Shown one piece after another: positions 33,437 through 44,675 of a stretch of 64,000 nucleotides of DNA. The stretch is from the NCBI GenBank assembly GCA_030280995.1, contig JASXTE010000013.1, positions 13,111,001 through 13,175,000 of the forward strand, in the 5' to 3' direction. The stretch comes from Hemileia vastatrix (taxonomy: Eukaryota > Basidiomycota > Pucciniomycetes > Pucciniales > Zaghouaniaceae). The notes below the pieces were generated by a model. It was not told the origin of the DNA. It did no database searches and saw only the letters and a program-made list of their open reading frames with translations. Position 1 is the stretch's first letter. Every line of letters begins with the position of its first letter. The position numbers were made by a program, and so were the translations under genes.

Positions 33437-34231
33437 GAACTAGGATTCAACTAGGAAAAACAAAATAATTGAAACAGAAATTATGGGGTAACTGTTCTAC
33501 AGAGCAGTCAGCGCAACAGTCACCCCCACACTTGCCAAAATAAAATCTAGAAGCCCCCCCTGGGTACTTTCTAACAAAACACAACATCCAACACAATAAA
33601 CCAAAAAACCAATAAGCGTGAAGAGTCTGGCACTTGAAGACCAAAAGAATTTCCAGTTTAAAGTCATAGAGGACTAAAAACCTGTAAAGAAAAACCAATA
33701 CTAGGTTCAACCAAATTAAGAGAAGGGGTTGGAAAAAGACAATCTGGGGTAACTGTTAATAGAGAAGCCAGCCCATCAGTTACCCCCACACTTGCCAAAA
33801 TAAAATCTAGAAGCCCCACCCTTGGGTACCTTCTAAAAAAAGAATTTTCCAACACAAATCTTCTCCCATAAAAAAAAACCAATAAACTCTTCTCCCATAC
33901 AAAACCAAAACCATTAAAATTCTTGAAAGCCAAAAATCCACTTTAGAAATAAAAAATCTTGCAGTTTAACCTCATGCTGGAGGTTAAATAAAACCAATGA
34001 TCATCATTTTTATACTTCATTTTCTTTTTAAATAAAATATCCATCTTCACTTGAATTTTTTCTTTTCTTCCATCTTCATTATACTAAGATTTTTTTTCTT
34101 TTTTATATAGAGACTTGAACCAGAGAGACTGATAAGAATTTGACAAAACAAAAAAATCCTGACCAAATACATAGAGGCCAAATTACACAAAACCAAAACA
34201 AATTAAGTAGTATATCCTCATTTTGGTGGAA
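33437..34231 (-). repeat. Y interior: duplicated hairpin unit downstream of gag
   Basis: A unit of about 250 bp is present twice. Each copy holds the large hairpin (33485-33536 and 33746-33786) followed by CCACACTTGCC, a TAAAATCTAGAAGCCCC block and a small hairpin (24258, displaced by Z1, and 33655). A further small hairpin with a CCTC/GAGG stem is at 33962. No gene. Confidence 0.75.
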
Positions 34232-35477
34232 TCAGATTCTAGAAAACCCAAGGTTGAAACCAATATGGTTGCCCCTAGGGCTTGAACCCCTTAAGCCCCT
34301 CTTCCGATTCTGATATCCCAACATCAGACATCCAAACAAATCTTCCATCCTCCTCCATACACTGAGTCTACCATAGTTCACATCACCAGAATTAATAGAT
34401 TCTCCACCCTGTGAAACATCTGGAACCTCCACCACATCTTTAAAATCAACCTCCATACCAGTGACATCCAAAACATCACAATTTTCCTCTTTCCTACAGG
34501 AATTTCGCTTAGAATCTGCAAAATCCTCCAGAATAACATCCATAAAATAAAAATAAAAATCCTCCTCCAAGAAGAGAACTTTTGATCTTGAGAGAACCAC
34601 CTGAAAATAATCTTCCTCTATGAGAAAAAGATCCAAGACAGAATCTTTCTGTCCATCCAAAAATTCAACAGATACATCCTCCTCCAATAAGCCATTATCT
34701 GAACTTGAGAAAGATAAATAATCATCCCTCAAGAGCCATTCATCCACCACAGATTCCTTCTCAATATCCCAAAATCCTTCTTCATGATCAGACAAGTCCT
34801 CCTTCTCACATAATTCACCCAAACTTAAGGAAATACACTGATCCTTCAGTGTGTACATTTCCAAAACATCCAGTGAAGCACATTCCTGAGATCCCATGGC
34901 ATGCTTTGGAAAAAAAAATCAGTTTCACAAACATCATCAGAGTCCACATCTTCCAAAATTGATGGTTCCAACACCTCCCCAGAAACTGAATTTTCCACCA
35001 CAGTCTTCTGAACCTCTTTTTCCAACAGTATTTCCTCTCCAGATTACACATCCCTATTCTTTATACCATACAAATATCCCAAAATAACATCCTTTAAAAC
35101 AGCCATAGCAGGAATCCTATTTTCCCCATTTGGAAGAGTCTATATCAAGTCAGTCTTGAAAGGAATCTCCAAAACTTCCATATTTACATTCCTACTCATG
35201 GCACTCCAAAATACATACTTGGCGCCATCTTCATGTGGTAATATATCATTTTATACCAGATAATCCAGTGCCTCCCCAAATTTGTCCATAAATTTCCCAT
35301 ACTGAGAAAGAGAAGTTATACCACCTTCCAATTCCCATCTCCTAGAAATCCCATGAAGATCCACAATTGAGAAAGCTTAAGGCAACCTCTTTACCATCTC
35401 CATCTTAAACCTCCCCCAATCCTTACTCCTATATCCCACCATACCAGAAACCTCCTTCTCAACTTCCCTATTGCCGA
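34232..35477 (-). pseudogene. Gag of Y, 3' part
   Basis: Minus-strand continuation of the Y gag after Z2. The fragment NREVEKEV, then KDWGRFKMEMVKR, W.LEGGITSLSQYGKF and TLPNGENRIPAMAVLKD align with residues 75-205 of the Z2 Gag. Downstream the open stretch 34897-34232 (221 residues) is very acidic, with loose repeats such as LDLFLIEEDYF; it has no zinc knuckle and no protease motif. Stops and a frameshift (about 34900) separate the parts. The 5' end lies at 49805-50020, on the other side of the Z2 insertion. Confidence 0.75.
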
Positions 35478-36563
35478 TGTGGTAGCCTAAAGTTTAGTAT
35501 GGCACCTAAGTACATAAATGGAGTTATTACGGCGTGCAAGATTGGCGTTATTATTTTTTATGAAAGGGTTTTATTTAATTTATTGGAGTTTAAAATATGA
35601 AGAAATTGGTCACGAGCAAATGCCTACACAAATACAATTTATTTTACAGAGAAAACTTATTTTTACGGTCTGAAAAATTTATAAGTATCAATTCAAGTCA
35701 CTCAAGAGCCTTGGGAAATTTTCCCAGAATTTTTACTATTTTTCTTATATTTTTAAATGAATTTTAAAGTTTTATAGAAATATTTACGTTTTCAAAAATT
35801 ACTTAACTTTAATGAATTTTCACGGGGTAATTAGAGCTGCGCAGACTACGAAAATTAGTTTGGTATGTAAAGGGGAAGTAGTTCTACTATGTGTAATTTT
35901 TCTAGATTTTTTATTATAGTTTTAAGGTTCTAATTGAGTCTGGAAGTCCGGACGGACTCCATACGGGCTCCGGATTGACTCTGGAAGAGCTCTGGAGGGG
36001 AAAACTTAGGCACGTGACTAGGAATAATTAAGCGCTTCTCAAACTCGAAATTGAGAGGGGGGACACATCATACATCTTAATCTTTAACCACCACAGTCTC
36101 ATCTTTTATTACTCAACAAATTAAATAAGTTATAATACCCTTATAACATTTATTATTTTTACATAACATTTTAGAAATACAATTCAACAATTTAAATCAC
36201 ACTTCATATAGGGTATCTTTAGAAAGGTCTTCATCACTGGGACTTGATTATTTCTGTCTCATAAAAATTCAAATTATTATAAAAACATAAAAGTCAATCT
36301 TTTCAGATCTTTCACTGGTACACCTTAATTGTTGTTATCAGTATTTCTTTATCAACAGCCATGATCATTTAATCTCAATAAGCGTTAATTATTTTAGAGT
36401 TTCATTATTTTTATCAATCAGATCCAAGTAGATTGGTTAGCTTAGTGATTTAGAATTCCCATTTTGTTATTTTTATTGGAAGGACGGGGTTTTCAGCTAA
36501 ATCCACATATCTCCTCCGGATTCTGCTTACAGCAAGGCGACTGTAAGAGTTTACCTTACCATA
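35478..36563 (+). repeat. 5' LTR of Z2
   Basis: 1086 bp. About twenty point differences from the 3' LTR by eye, plus lack of a GGACTCCGT-type expansion of roughly 55 bp. Confidence 0.92.
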
Positions 36564-36564
36564 G

Positions 36565-36585
36565 TTGGCGCCCAACGTGGGGTTC
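36565..36585 (+). promoter_or_regulatory. Primer-binding site of Z2
   Basis: TTGGCGCCCAACGTGGGG starts 1-2 nt after the LTR, a common LTR-retroelement PBS form. Y has the diverged TGGCACCCAAGGTGGGG at the equivalent place. Confidence 0.85.
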
Positions 36586-36739
36586 GATTTCTCTAGCTTT
36601 CTTTAAAGACTTACTTGGATCAAGAACGTTCTTAGCCTGCAAGAGGCTTATTTTCTGGAACTCTAATTGGATTTTTGTTATTGGCCTGCAAGAGGCTTGT
36701 TATTTTATCGATTGTTAACGCTTTTCATTACTTATTGGG

Positions 36740-39129
36740 ATGTCTTCTTCTGCTGTTGCTTCTGGATCTTCTAAACCTCTTACTCCCTCAGTTAGAATTG
36801 TTTCTTGGGATGGCCCAAAGTTTGATGGGGAGGAGGTTAAATGGTTCATTAGCAGGTATGAAGCTGCTGCTGCTGTTGATGGTGCTTCTCATGTGGATAT
36901 GGTGAAGCAAGTTAGGTTTTTTATTGCTGATAGGGAGGTGGAAAAAGAGGTTATTGCTATGCAGGCATTCAAGGACAAGGATTGGGTTAAGCTTTCTAAA
37001 GCTATGGTTGATAGATGGGGTGTTAGGTTTACTATGATGGACCTCAATAAAATTGTTGGAGACTGGCAAGCAAAAGGTGAAGTTTCTTCTATGGCTGACT
37101 TCAAAAAGCTCTGTGTTCAGTTTGATGAAGTGGTGGAATATCTCATACTGGTGGACAAGTTAGTGCATGAGAACCAAGCAAAAGATTTGTTTTGGACAGC
37201 ATGCAGCAGGGATATTCGAATGGACGTCTTGAAGGATCTTTCAAGAAAAGATTTGATGAAGGAACTGCCTAATGGTGAGCAGAAACTGCCGGCTCTGGAG
37301 GTTATCAAGGACAACATTCAAGCCCATCTAAAGTTATTGGCGTTGGACAAATATCAAGAGTCATGCACTCAATATGTTAGCAAGGTTAGCGAAGTTTTGG
37401 CCGAAAACAACGATATTATGGTCAAAGCCCAGGAGGCCAAGAAGGCACAAATGGGATTACCGGCTGCTAAAGTTGAGGGCAATGTAGACAGTAAGATGGT
37501 CGATCACTTGGCCGATTTAACGAAACAATTAAAAATATTTGTTCAAGAGACACAGAAGGCCAACAAGGCCCCAATCGCTTCTTCGTTGACGTCAACTTCT
37601 TATCAGTCCAGAGGTTATGAACGTCGAAATTATAATGGCAATAACAATGGTAACCGCTTCCCAGGCAATGGGAGAAATGGTGGGAATGGTGGTAATGGAT
37701 ATAGAGGTGGCTATGATGAGCCAAAGGTGTGCTCCTATTGTAATAGGAGGGGGCACAGAGCAACAGTTTGTTTTGCTCTTGATAAGGATATGGATGCTGG
37801 GCGAGTTTTATTTGATGGTAAAGTTTATAAATTTCCTGATGGTTCGTTCATCAAGCCCAGTGATGGACAGTCTCCTTCTGATTTGGTCAGGAGAAGTTTA
37901 ACGGCTGAAAGGAGAGCCAGATTTGAAGAGGTGACAGATGAAGATGTTAATGCCAAGTGTGGCAAAAATGGTAATGGTAATGGTGGTAAAGCTGACAAGG
38001 GCAAGGAGAAAGAGGTCAGTAAAGCCACATTTTCTACTTCTTTTGGAGGTTTAGAGCTGGCAACGGTTGCCCAGGTGGAGGGTAGCTGTATGGCCGGCGA
38101 ATACGATGTTAATACTGCTAGAAGAGCAGCTGCTACTAAGGCGAAGAGTAGCATTCAGAGCCAATTGAGGGCTAATCCTGGCAAGGCCAATAACAAATTG
38201 AACCCTTACTCTAAGGACAAGAATTCTAGTGCTCAAACTGCCGCCAACAAATTGAACCCTTACTCTAAGGACGAATTATATAAAATGCAGAAGGGGATTG
38301 CTGATATGGGGCCCCCTAGTTATGGCAAGTTTGATTTAAATGGTGAGTCTATGCCAGAGGATGATTCGGATTCTGAGGAGGACGTACCGTTGGCGTCTCT
38401 ACCCAGACCAAGTTTTAGCGGTCCCATCCCAATGGAGGGTGTAAGAAGGACTAGCAATGGATCAGGATTAGTGCAAGAAGCTGGTGACGGAGTTAGGGTT
38501 ATAGAAAGTGAAGATGTTATTATGGGAGGTGAAGATGGCTTGGTTGGACCTCAAGAGGTACCCAGGGCCAAGGTTGTTAAATCAAAGGTCCAGTATGAGT
38601 GGCCAGTAGTTTCTGGTCAAGCTAATGCAATGGACGCAGTTTTGAATAGGGTGAATCAACAGCAGATTCCCTTATCTTTGGGAAAGTTATTTACGATTAG
38701 TCCGGCGCTTGCTGAAAAGCAAAAGAAGCATTTGACGAGGCGTCGGGTTTCCACTGGAGAGGTGGAATATATTTGTGAAAATGCTGAAAAGTTTGGGGAA
38801 GATGTAGATACGCATTTTTCCGCTCCCCTGGGTTACCTGGTCGTAACTCTTAATGGTAAAGAAGTAAAGGCCTTGGTCGATTCAGGGTCTCAAATTAATT
38901 TAATTTCATTGGAGCAAGCAACGAGTATAGGCTTGCCAATTAAAAGTGGAACTGGGGGAAACCTCAGAGGTATTGGAGGGCATGCAACAGAGCTGATGGG
39001 CACAGCTGAGCATGTCAGATTAGGCATTGGTGGATCTGTTGGTAAGGTTCACTTTTATGTGGCCAGAGGAGCAGTCAAAACTGTTCTTGGTGGTCCTTTT
39101 TTGATGGATTTTGAGGCCAGGATAGGATA
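36740..39129 (+). CDS. Z2 Gag-protease polyprotein (interrupted at 39130)
   Basis: The ATG at 36740 follows a 155-nt leader. Residues 20-230 are the Gag core (VSWDGPKFDGEEVKWFISRY..., REVEKEV, GDWQAKGEVSSM). After a Gly/Asn-rich stretch comes a canonical zinc knuckle C-SY-C-NRRG-H-RATV-C at about 331. Later an acidic region and a small duplication (NKLNPYSKD twice near 490 and 510). A retroviral-type aspartic protease follows with LVDSGSQINLI near 714 and VLGGPFLMD near the end. The CACTA-like element enters after codon GGA of IGY; the frame resumes at 40019 and ends at 40238. Gag packages the RNA and the protease matures the polyproteins. Confidence 0.92.
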
Positions 39130-40015
39130 CACCACGCAATATAGGGGGAGGACTTGCTAGCAAGTCCGCAACTTGAAGTCAGATGGAAATCAGATGGAAC
39201 TAAGACTGAAGTAATACTGAACTTTCACTTGAAGTATCACACAAATAACAATGGATCTATATTGAAAACATAGTGAAAGTGTGAGGATAACTGAATGGAA
39301 GCCAGAAAAAATCATTCCATGAGTCTACTCAATGCAAAGTATTTTTTGAAACAGCTTATTAAAATAATACTTTATTAAATTAATTTGATCAATAAAAATT
39401 GATTGACAATATTGAAATTCTTAAATACAATAATTTTATTAAAAAATTTCAGATTACATATAAAAAAATCAGTGACTTTTTCTATTACTTACAACTGTTT
39501 TTACAGAATTGAAAACTATGTTTCAGCTAATATTTTATGGAAGTGAACTCTGTTCTTCGCCCGAAGAACAGAGTTCATCCTCCTATTTTCACACTCTGTT
39601 TGCAACAATCTCCATCCCTTTCAATTCTATCAACACATGCTTGTCTTCCCTTCCCATGCCTTTCGCTATCCTCCCAGCCCCATTGTATTCCATCCTCTTT
39701 TGATCCCCATTTCACCCCTCTCAACCTCTCCCAGACCCTTTTCTTCATTTAAAATGCCTCGGAACCCTTAATCTTCCCTTCCAACTCTTTCCCAACCTTT
39801 TTGCTACCCCATACACCCTTCCTCACCCCTCTCTCCAGCCTTTCCAGCCCTTGTAGCCCCATTTGTGTTCACATGAGCTTCAAGGTGTGTTCAAAGTAAA
39901 TTCAATACTTCTTCATGATGGTTTCATCACTTCCTCAATGTGTGCTCAAAAAGATATGAATTAGGGTTCAAGGTTGCGGAATTGCTAGCAAGTCCGCCCC
40001 CCATATTGCGTGGTG
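39130..40015. mobile_element. CACTA-like element, long form, 886 bp
   Basis: Ends CACCACGCAATATAGGGGG and, reverse complemented, CACCACGCAATATGGGGGG; ATA flanks both sides (39127-39129, 40016-40018). The left and right 100-150 bp resemble the 261-bp copies, so those are internal deletion derivatives. It has no convincing ORF. A perfect hairpin (39544-39577) lies near its midpoint. Confidence 0.92.
39544..39577. repeat. Perfect 16-bp-arm palindrome inside the CACTA-like element
   Basis: TGAACTCTGTTCTTCG, CC, then the exact inverse CGAAGAACAGAGTTCA. Confidence 0.95.
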
Positions 40016-40018
40016 ATA

Positions 40019-40238
40019 CCAAGCTGGCATGGGGATTAGTTTGGAAATCACTGGTGAAGATATGCGGAGGTTACATATGCGGTTAGCGCCTCCTGGAGAT
40101 GAAGGTTGGGAAACATGGCCAGGGATTACTACTCTGTGCCAGTGTTGTGTTTGCACCAAGAAGCAGCATATTAAACGGACGGCTTCTGGTGAATTATGTT
40201 TGTTGGAAAGGGATGGATGCCCTCATTTTTTGGGGTAG
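40019..40238 (+). CDS. Z2 Gag-protease polyprotein, C-terminal end
   Basis: Continuation of the 36740 frame after the CACTA-like element. It encodes GMGISLEITGEDMRRLHMRL, then a cysteine-containing CQCCVCTKKQHIKRTASGEL and stops at TAG 40236-40238. The duplicated ATA restores the frame exactly. Just before the stop is the heptamer TTTTTTG (40226-40232), after which the -1 frame stays open into the RT ORF. Confidence 0.85.
40226..40232 (+). promoter_or_regulatory. Candidate -1 ribosomal frameshift heptamer
   Basis: T TTT TTG in the gag-pro frame (codons CAT TTT TTG), 3 nt before the TAG stop. A -1 slip gives FFGVAGAD..., the open frame that leads through the linker to RT. The fit to X XXY YYZ is good, but Z=G is a less common form. 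Confidence 0.55.
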
Positions 40239-40828
40239 CAGGGGCTGATCACTCTAATGTTGTAATCTCTCCTCAGGATGAGATCCCGGATTGCAATAGG
40301 TCAGCTCACTTGGAGATAATTCAAGTGGATTCTCAATTATTTTCTGTTAATATTACTTTGGAGTGCAAATACGTTTTGGACTTTTCTACATGTTTATTGG
40401 ATTTACCCGGTTTTTCTATTAAATTTAAAAATGGTGAAAAAGGCAAAATGGGCCAAATTAGGTTGGATAAAAATTGGAAGGGTATGTTTTATAACCTCCA
40501 GCAAGAGGTTAAACTGCAATTATCTCCTTCTATTACGGACCTCCAGCAAGAGGGTAAACTGCGAAAATCTTATCAAAATTCAATTAAAAATCTCAGTATA
40601 ATTAAAACACAAAAAAATAATTTTTGTGAAAATTCATTTCCGGGCCTCCAGCAAGAGGTTAAACTGCAAGTATCTCCTTCTATTATGGACCTCCAGCAAG
40701 AGGGTAAACTGCGAAAATCTTATCAAAACCCGATAAAAAATCTCAGTATAATTAAAACACAAAAAAATAATTTTTGTGAAAATTCAATTCCGGTCCTCTA
40801 GCAAGAGGTTAAACTGCCAACCTTCTTT
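40239..40828 (+). CDS. Z2 linker region of Pol (same frame as RT)
   Basis: Open in the RT frame up to a TAG at 40799-40801. It encodes VISPQDEIPDCNRSAHLEII and then two 50-residue repeats (LQQEVKLQxSPS..., LQQEGKLRKSYQN...). The repeats are built on the hairpin motif CCTC-CAGCAA-GAGG-TTAAACTG. The TAG arises where a third copy has CTAG instead of CCAG, a single C-to-T change, so gag-pro, linker and RT were probably one frameshifted polyprotein. No known domain. Confidence 0.65.
40495..40817 (+). repeat. 150-bp tandem repeat carrying in-frame hairpins
   Basis: Two nearly identical 150-bp units (40495-40644, 40645-40794) and a partial third. Each contains two small hairpins with CCTC/GAGG stems and 6-nt loops (40495, 40540, 40645, 40690; 40795 has a C-to-T change). 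Confidence 0.9.
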
Positions 40829-43105
40829 ATGGGTGATTTACTGTTGGATAAGGGAAGCAAAGGTGTTGGAAAATCTGTTTATAAATTAGACGAGGGAAAG
40901 GAAAAAAGGGTAAAATTTAAAAATGAAATAAAATATTTTTCTAATTTTTCTTATTCCGATTCTGGCGATGAAGAAGATTCATTTGATGAAAGTTTTAATG
41001 GCGATACAAAAGAAAATGTTTTACCTCAAGTTTATTTAGATGTGGATGCAGCCAAATATAAGAAGGTAGCAAATAAAGTTCGACCTATTAATGAACCGCT
41101 ACCTGACGAATTAAATCCACCCTTGAGAAGACCAAGGTTATCAAGAGATCCTTATGAAAGTCCCTTGGTAAAGAATCCGCCTGAATTCTCTGAGACTTCA
41201 AGAATCACTTTTGAGAGACTGGGTGTTGTTAATTTTGGACCTGATGGTTGGTTGTCTGGAGAAGAGAAGAAGTTGTTGTTGGATGTGATGGTCAAGCGAG
41301 AGAAGGCCATTGCTTTTGTAGAAGAGGAGAGGGGTGTGTTGAAGCAATCCTATGGGGAGCCTTACAAGATTCCTGTGGTATGTCATGAACTGTGGCAGCA
41401 GAAACCGATTCCTATTCCGGCTGCATTGAAAGAAGCCTGTATTGAAGTTGTCAGAGAACGGATATGCACTGGACTGTATGAGCAATCAACGTCAAGTTAT
41501 TCTAGTCCGGTATTTTGTATCAAGAAACCGAATGGCAAGCTTAGAGTTGTTCATGATCTTAGGGAATTAAATAGGGTTACAATAAAGGATGCTGGGATAC
41601 CGCCTAGTGCTGAGGAGTTTGTTGAAGCGTTTTCAGGGAGAGTGTGTTATGGTTTGGGAGATATTATGGGTGGATATGATGAGAGAGAGTTACATCCGGA
41701 CTCAAGGCCTCTCACTACATTCGAAACACCACTAGGACGTTTACAGTTAACAAGATTACCTCAAGGAGCAACAAATTCGGTTGCAGTTTATCAAGCTCAG
41801 ATGGCTTGGATCCTTCAAGATGAAGTTCCACAATACGCTGGAATCTTTATAGATGATGGAGGAATTAAGGGACCAACAACCGACTATGATAACCAGGTGT
41901 TGGAAGAGAATCCCGGGATACGCAAATTCATTTGGGAGTTTGCAATTACATTAGAAAGAATCTTGTTTCAAATTGAAGAGGCTGGGTTAACTATTTCAGG
42001 CTCAAAATTTTCCTGTTGTGTGCAAGCCTTAGAAATATTAGGCCATGTGGTATGTAGAGAGGGTAGGATTATGTCCAAGAAGAAAGTTAACAAAATTCAG
42101 TCCTGGCCAAGACCCAAGAATAAGACTGAAGTTAGAGGGTTTTTAGGCATTTGCATATATGTTAGAATGTTTATCAAGGACTTTTATTCATTGGCAGCCC
42201 CATTGAGATGGTTAACGAGAAAGGATGCAGTCTGGGAGTGGGATGAAGAGTGTGAGAAGGCGTTTGTGAAGTTGAAGGAGGTTGTGGGGAAGGATTTAGT
42301 CCTGCACAAGTTGGATTATGGAAAAGATGCTGGCAGAATTTATTTAGCAGTTGATTCAAGTCAGGTTGCAGCTGGGGCGGTTTTGTCTCAGATGGATAAA
42401 GCTGGTTACATCAGGCCAGTTAGGTATGAATCTGTAGTATTTAATGAGGTCGAATCAAGATATTCTCAACCAAAATTGGAATTATGTGGTGTGGCAAAAA
42501 TACTGAAGAAACTTCAGCATATTTTGTGGGGGCAACATTTTGAGTTGCAAGTGGATGTGAAATCGTTAATCCAGATGATTAATTCCCCAAGTTTACCAAA
42601 CGCACCCATGACGAGATGGGTAGCTTTTATTCAACATTTCTCATTTGATTTAGTTCATAAGCCTGGCAAAACTTTTACTATGCCAGATGGTTTATCAAGG
42701 AGACCACCCACTGAAGAAGATTCAGACTCAGAAGAGTTCGATGAAGATATACCTATTATCAAAGCCAGCACTAAAGGAGCTGAAGACTTTCCATACCTCC
42801 CCCATGAGGTTAAACTGGCAGGACTATTGTGTTTAGATTATGGTGTTGATGACCTCCACCAAGAGGATAAACTGGAAAATAGTTTTTATGTTAATAGAGG
42901 TGTTGGAAAAGGTGTAGATAAATTCGGCAGAGAGGAGGTAGAAGAAGATGTGGTGTATGTAGAGGAAGATGGATTGGTAGTGTGGGATAGTAGTAAATTA
43001 AGGAATGGTGTATATGTTGAAGAGTTAGAGAATTTAAATAAAAGGGTGGATAAAGAGAAAGAGGTATTTTCAAATACGGTTTACAAAGGATCCAAAGGTT
43101 CATAA
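40829..43105 (+). CDS. Z2 reverse transcriptase and RNase H
   Basis: 758 residues from ATG 40829. After an acidic N-terminus, the RT begins near 165: PNGKLRVVHDLRELNRVTIK, a D in YGLGDIMGGYD, LPQGATNSVAVYQ, and the active site FIDDGG near 345 (Phe instead of the usual Tyr). Thumb and connection follow. RNase H near 505-620 has YLAVDSS, the E in PKLELCGVAK, VDVKSL and MPDGLSRRP. The C-terminal tail is acidic and contains two more hairpin motifs (42797, 42850). The sequence belongs to the Ty3-type clade frequent in basidiomycetes (judged from memory). It ends in TAA at 43105; the integrase follows almost directly. Confidence 0.93.
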   Translation: MGDLLLDKGSKGVGKSVYKLDEGKEKRVKFKNEIKYFSNFSYSDSGDEEDSFDESFNGDTKENVLPQVYLDVDAAKYKKVANKVRPINEPLPDELNPPLRRPRLSRDPYESPLVKNPPEFSETSRITFERLGVVNFGPDGWLSGEEKKLLLDVMVKREKAIAFVEEERGVLKQSYGEPYKIPVVCHELWQQKPIPIPAALKEACIEVVRERICTGLYEQSTSSYSSPVFCIKKPNGKLRVVHDLRELNRVTIKDAGIPPSAEEFVEAFSGRVCYGLGDIMGGYDERELHPDSRPLTTFETPLGRLQLTRLPQGATNSVAVYQAQMAWILQDEVPQYAGIFIDDGGIKGPTTDYDNQVLEENPGIRKFIWEFAITLERILFQIEEAGLTISGSKFSCCVQALEILGHVVCREGRIMSKKKVNKIQSWPRPKNKTEVRGFLGICIYVRMFIKDFYSLAAPLRWLTRKDAVWEWDEECEKAFVKLKEVVGKDLVLHKLDYGKDAGRIYLAVDSSQVAAGAVLSQMDKAGYIRPVRYESVVFNEVESRYSQPKLELCGVAKILKKLQHILWGQHFELQVDVKSLIQMINSPSLPNAPMTRWVAFIQHFSFDLVHKPGKTFTMPDGLSRRPPTEEDSDSEEFDEDIPIIKASTKGAEDFPYLPHEVKLAGLLCLDYGVDDLHQEDKLENSFYVNRGVGKGVDKFGREEVEEDVVYVEEDGLVVWDSSKLRNGVYVEELENLNKRVDKEKEVFSNTVYKGSKGS

Positions 43106-44508
43106 GAAAAACGTCGACATAGCTCGATTAAAGATTTATTTAGGGGTCAACGATTATTGGCTCATTCATGTGCAGGTGATATTGGTGATAGAGAAGTCCC
43201 TATTGATGTTATATTAATCGATTTTCAAGATGAAGTCTGGGGTCAGACTGGTTTTTATTTTTTGTTAGTCAAATATTTGTTGACTTTAGAGAGGCCAGAA
43301 GATTGTGAAGACGATGAATGGGTGGCTATCAAGAGGAAGTCATCTACGTTTTACCTATCTGGTCGACGTTTAATGAGGAGGAAGTATCCAAATCCTCAAG
43401 TAGTTATAACTCAACAGAAGGGGCAAGAATTAGTTTTGAAATCACTGCATGAAGATCTCGGGCATAGAGGCGTTGGAGAAACGTTTAGAAGAATTTCTGA
43501 TTGATTTTGGTGGCCTGGCATGAAGATGGCTGTTAAACAGTGGGTTCAGTCATGCGAAGAATGTCAAAGATGAAGTTATTTAAGGCCAAAAGAACCTGGA
43601 CGCGCGACCGGTGAATATACGCTCTTTGGAAGAGTTAGTTTAGATGCCGTTCATATAAAAGAGGGACAGTATAAATATTTAATTGTGGCCAGAGATGATT
43701 TATCTGGTTGGGTAGAGGCAGCGCCTCTTATTAATTTAACTGCCAAAAATGTGGCAGAATTTTTTTTGAATAATTGGGTATATAGGTATGGGGTGATGAA
43801 GTTGGTAACGGTAGATGGAGGTCCTGAATTTGGGACAGAGTTTAAAGAGGCCGTATTGAAAGTTGGATCAAAGGTTAGGGTAGCAACCCCATATTATCCT
43901 GAAGCTGAAGGCATGGTTGAAAGAGGGCATCAAGTTATTAAGGATGCTTTAGTTAAAATGTGTGGGACAAGTGCCAAAAAGTGGAGGCACTATTTACCTT
44001 TAGTTTTATTTGCTGATCGAATCACTGCCAAAAGGACGACTGGATTTTCACCTTATGAACTTGTTTTTGGACAGAAAGCAGTTTTACCGGTTGATTTAGA
44101 AGCTGAATCATATCTTGGAGTTGACTGGGATACGGTCAAGACTACTGAAGAATTATTGTGTGCAAGAATGATGCAGCTAGAAAAGAAAGAAGAATATTTA
44201 GAAAAGGCATATTCGCGGATGATGAAGATCAGAAATCAATCAGTTAGATATTGGGATGAGCGGTTGGCACATCGATTAAGGAAACCTTTGAACCCAGGTG
44301 ATATGGTCCTGGTGTATAATAGGAGTTTGTAAAGTCAGTGGGGAAAGATGTTTTCAGATAGGTGGAATGGACCGTATAAAATCAAGGAGCAAGTTTCTGG
44401 CGGTTCATATGTGCTAGAAGAGTTGGATGGAGTAGTATTGAAGAAGAGGGTAGCGGCCGATCAAGTGAAACGGTTCTATCCTAGAGGCACCAGGAGTGCC
44501 GAAGTCTA
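43106..44508 (+). pseudogene. Z2 integrase, broken by nonsense codons
   Basis: Same frame as RT after the TAA. Open stretches give an HHCC region (HEDLGHRGVGETFRRISD, WWPGMKMAV, CEECQ), the catalytic core SLDAVHIKEG, VTVDGGPEFG, and Glu in PEAEGMVERGH. The C-terminal end is WGKMFSDRWNGPYKIKEQ and RGTRSAEV. Stops interrupt: TGA at 43502, TGA at 43572 (both where Arg would fit, suggesting CGA to TGA), TAA at 44330. No chromodomain is visible. The element cannot make a full integrase now, although its other features are fresh. Confidence 0.85.
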
Positions 44509-44675
44509 ACTCCGAAATGAGGATAAACTACAATTTTAATGACTTTTATTAAATTTATACCTCCGCAATGAGGATAAACTATGACATTTATGAAATTATA
44601 TGGATTCCTCCGCAATGAGGATAAACTATGATATCAACGAAATTTTATGATGACCTCCGCAACGAGGATAAACTA
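44509..44675 (+). repeat. Small hairpins downstream of Z2 pol
   Basis: Four units at 44509, 44560, 44607 and 44654: CCTC-CGCAAT-GAGG-ATAAACT and variants (the first has CTCCGAAATGAG). Confidence 0.85.

Noticed and set aside
36788..38236. Several minus-strand ORFs of 60-110 aa inside Z2 gag
   Set aside because: They are antisense shadows of the Gag-protease frame.
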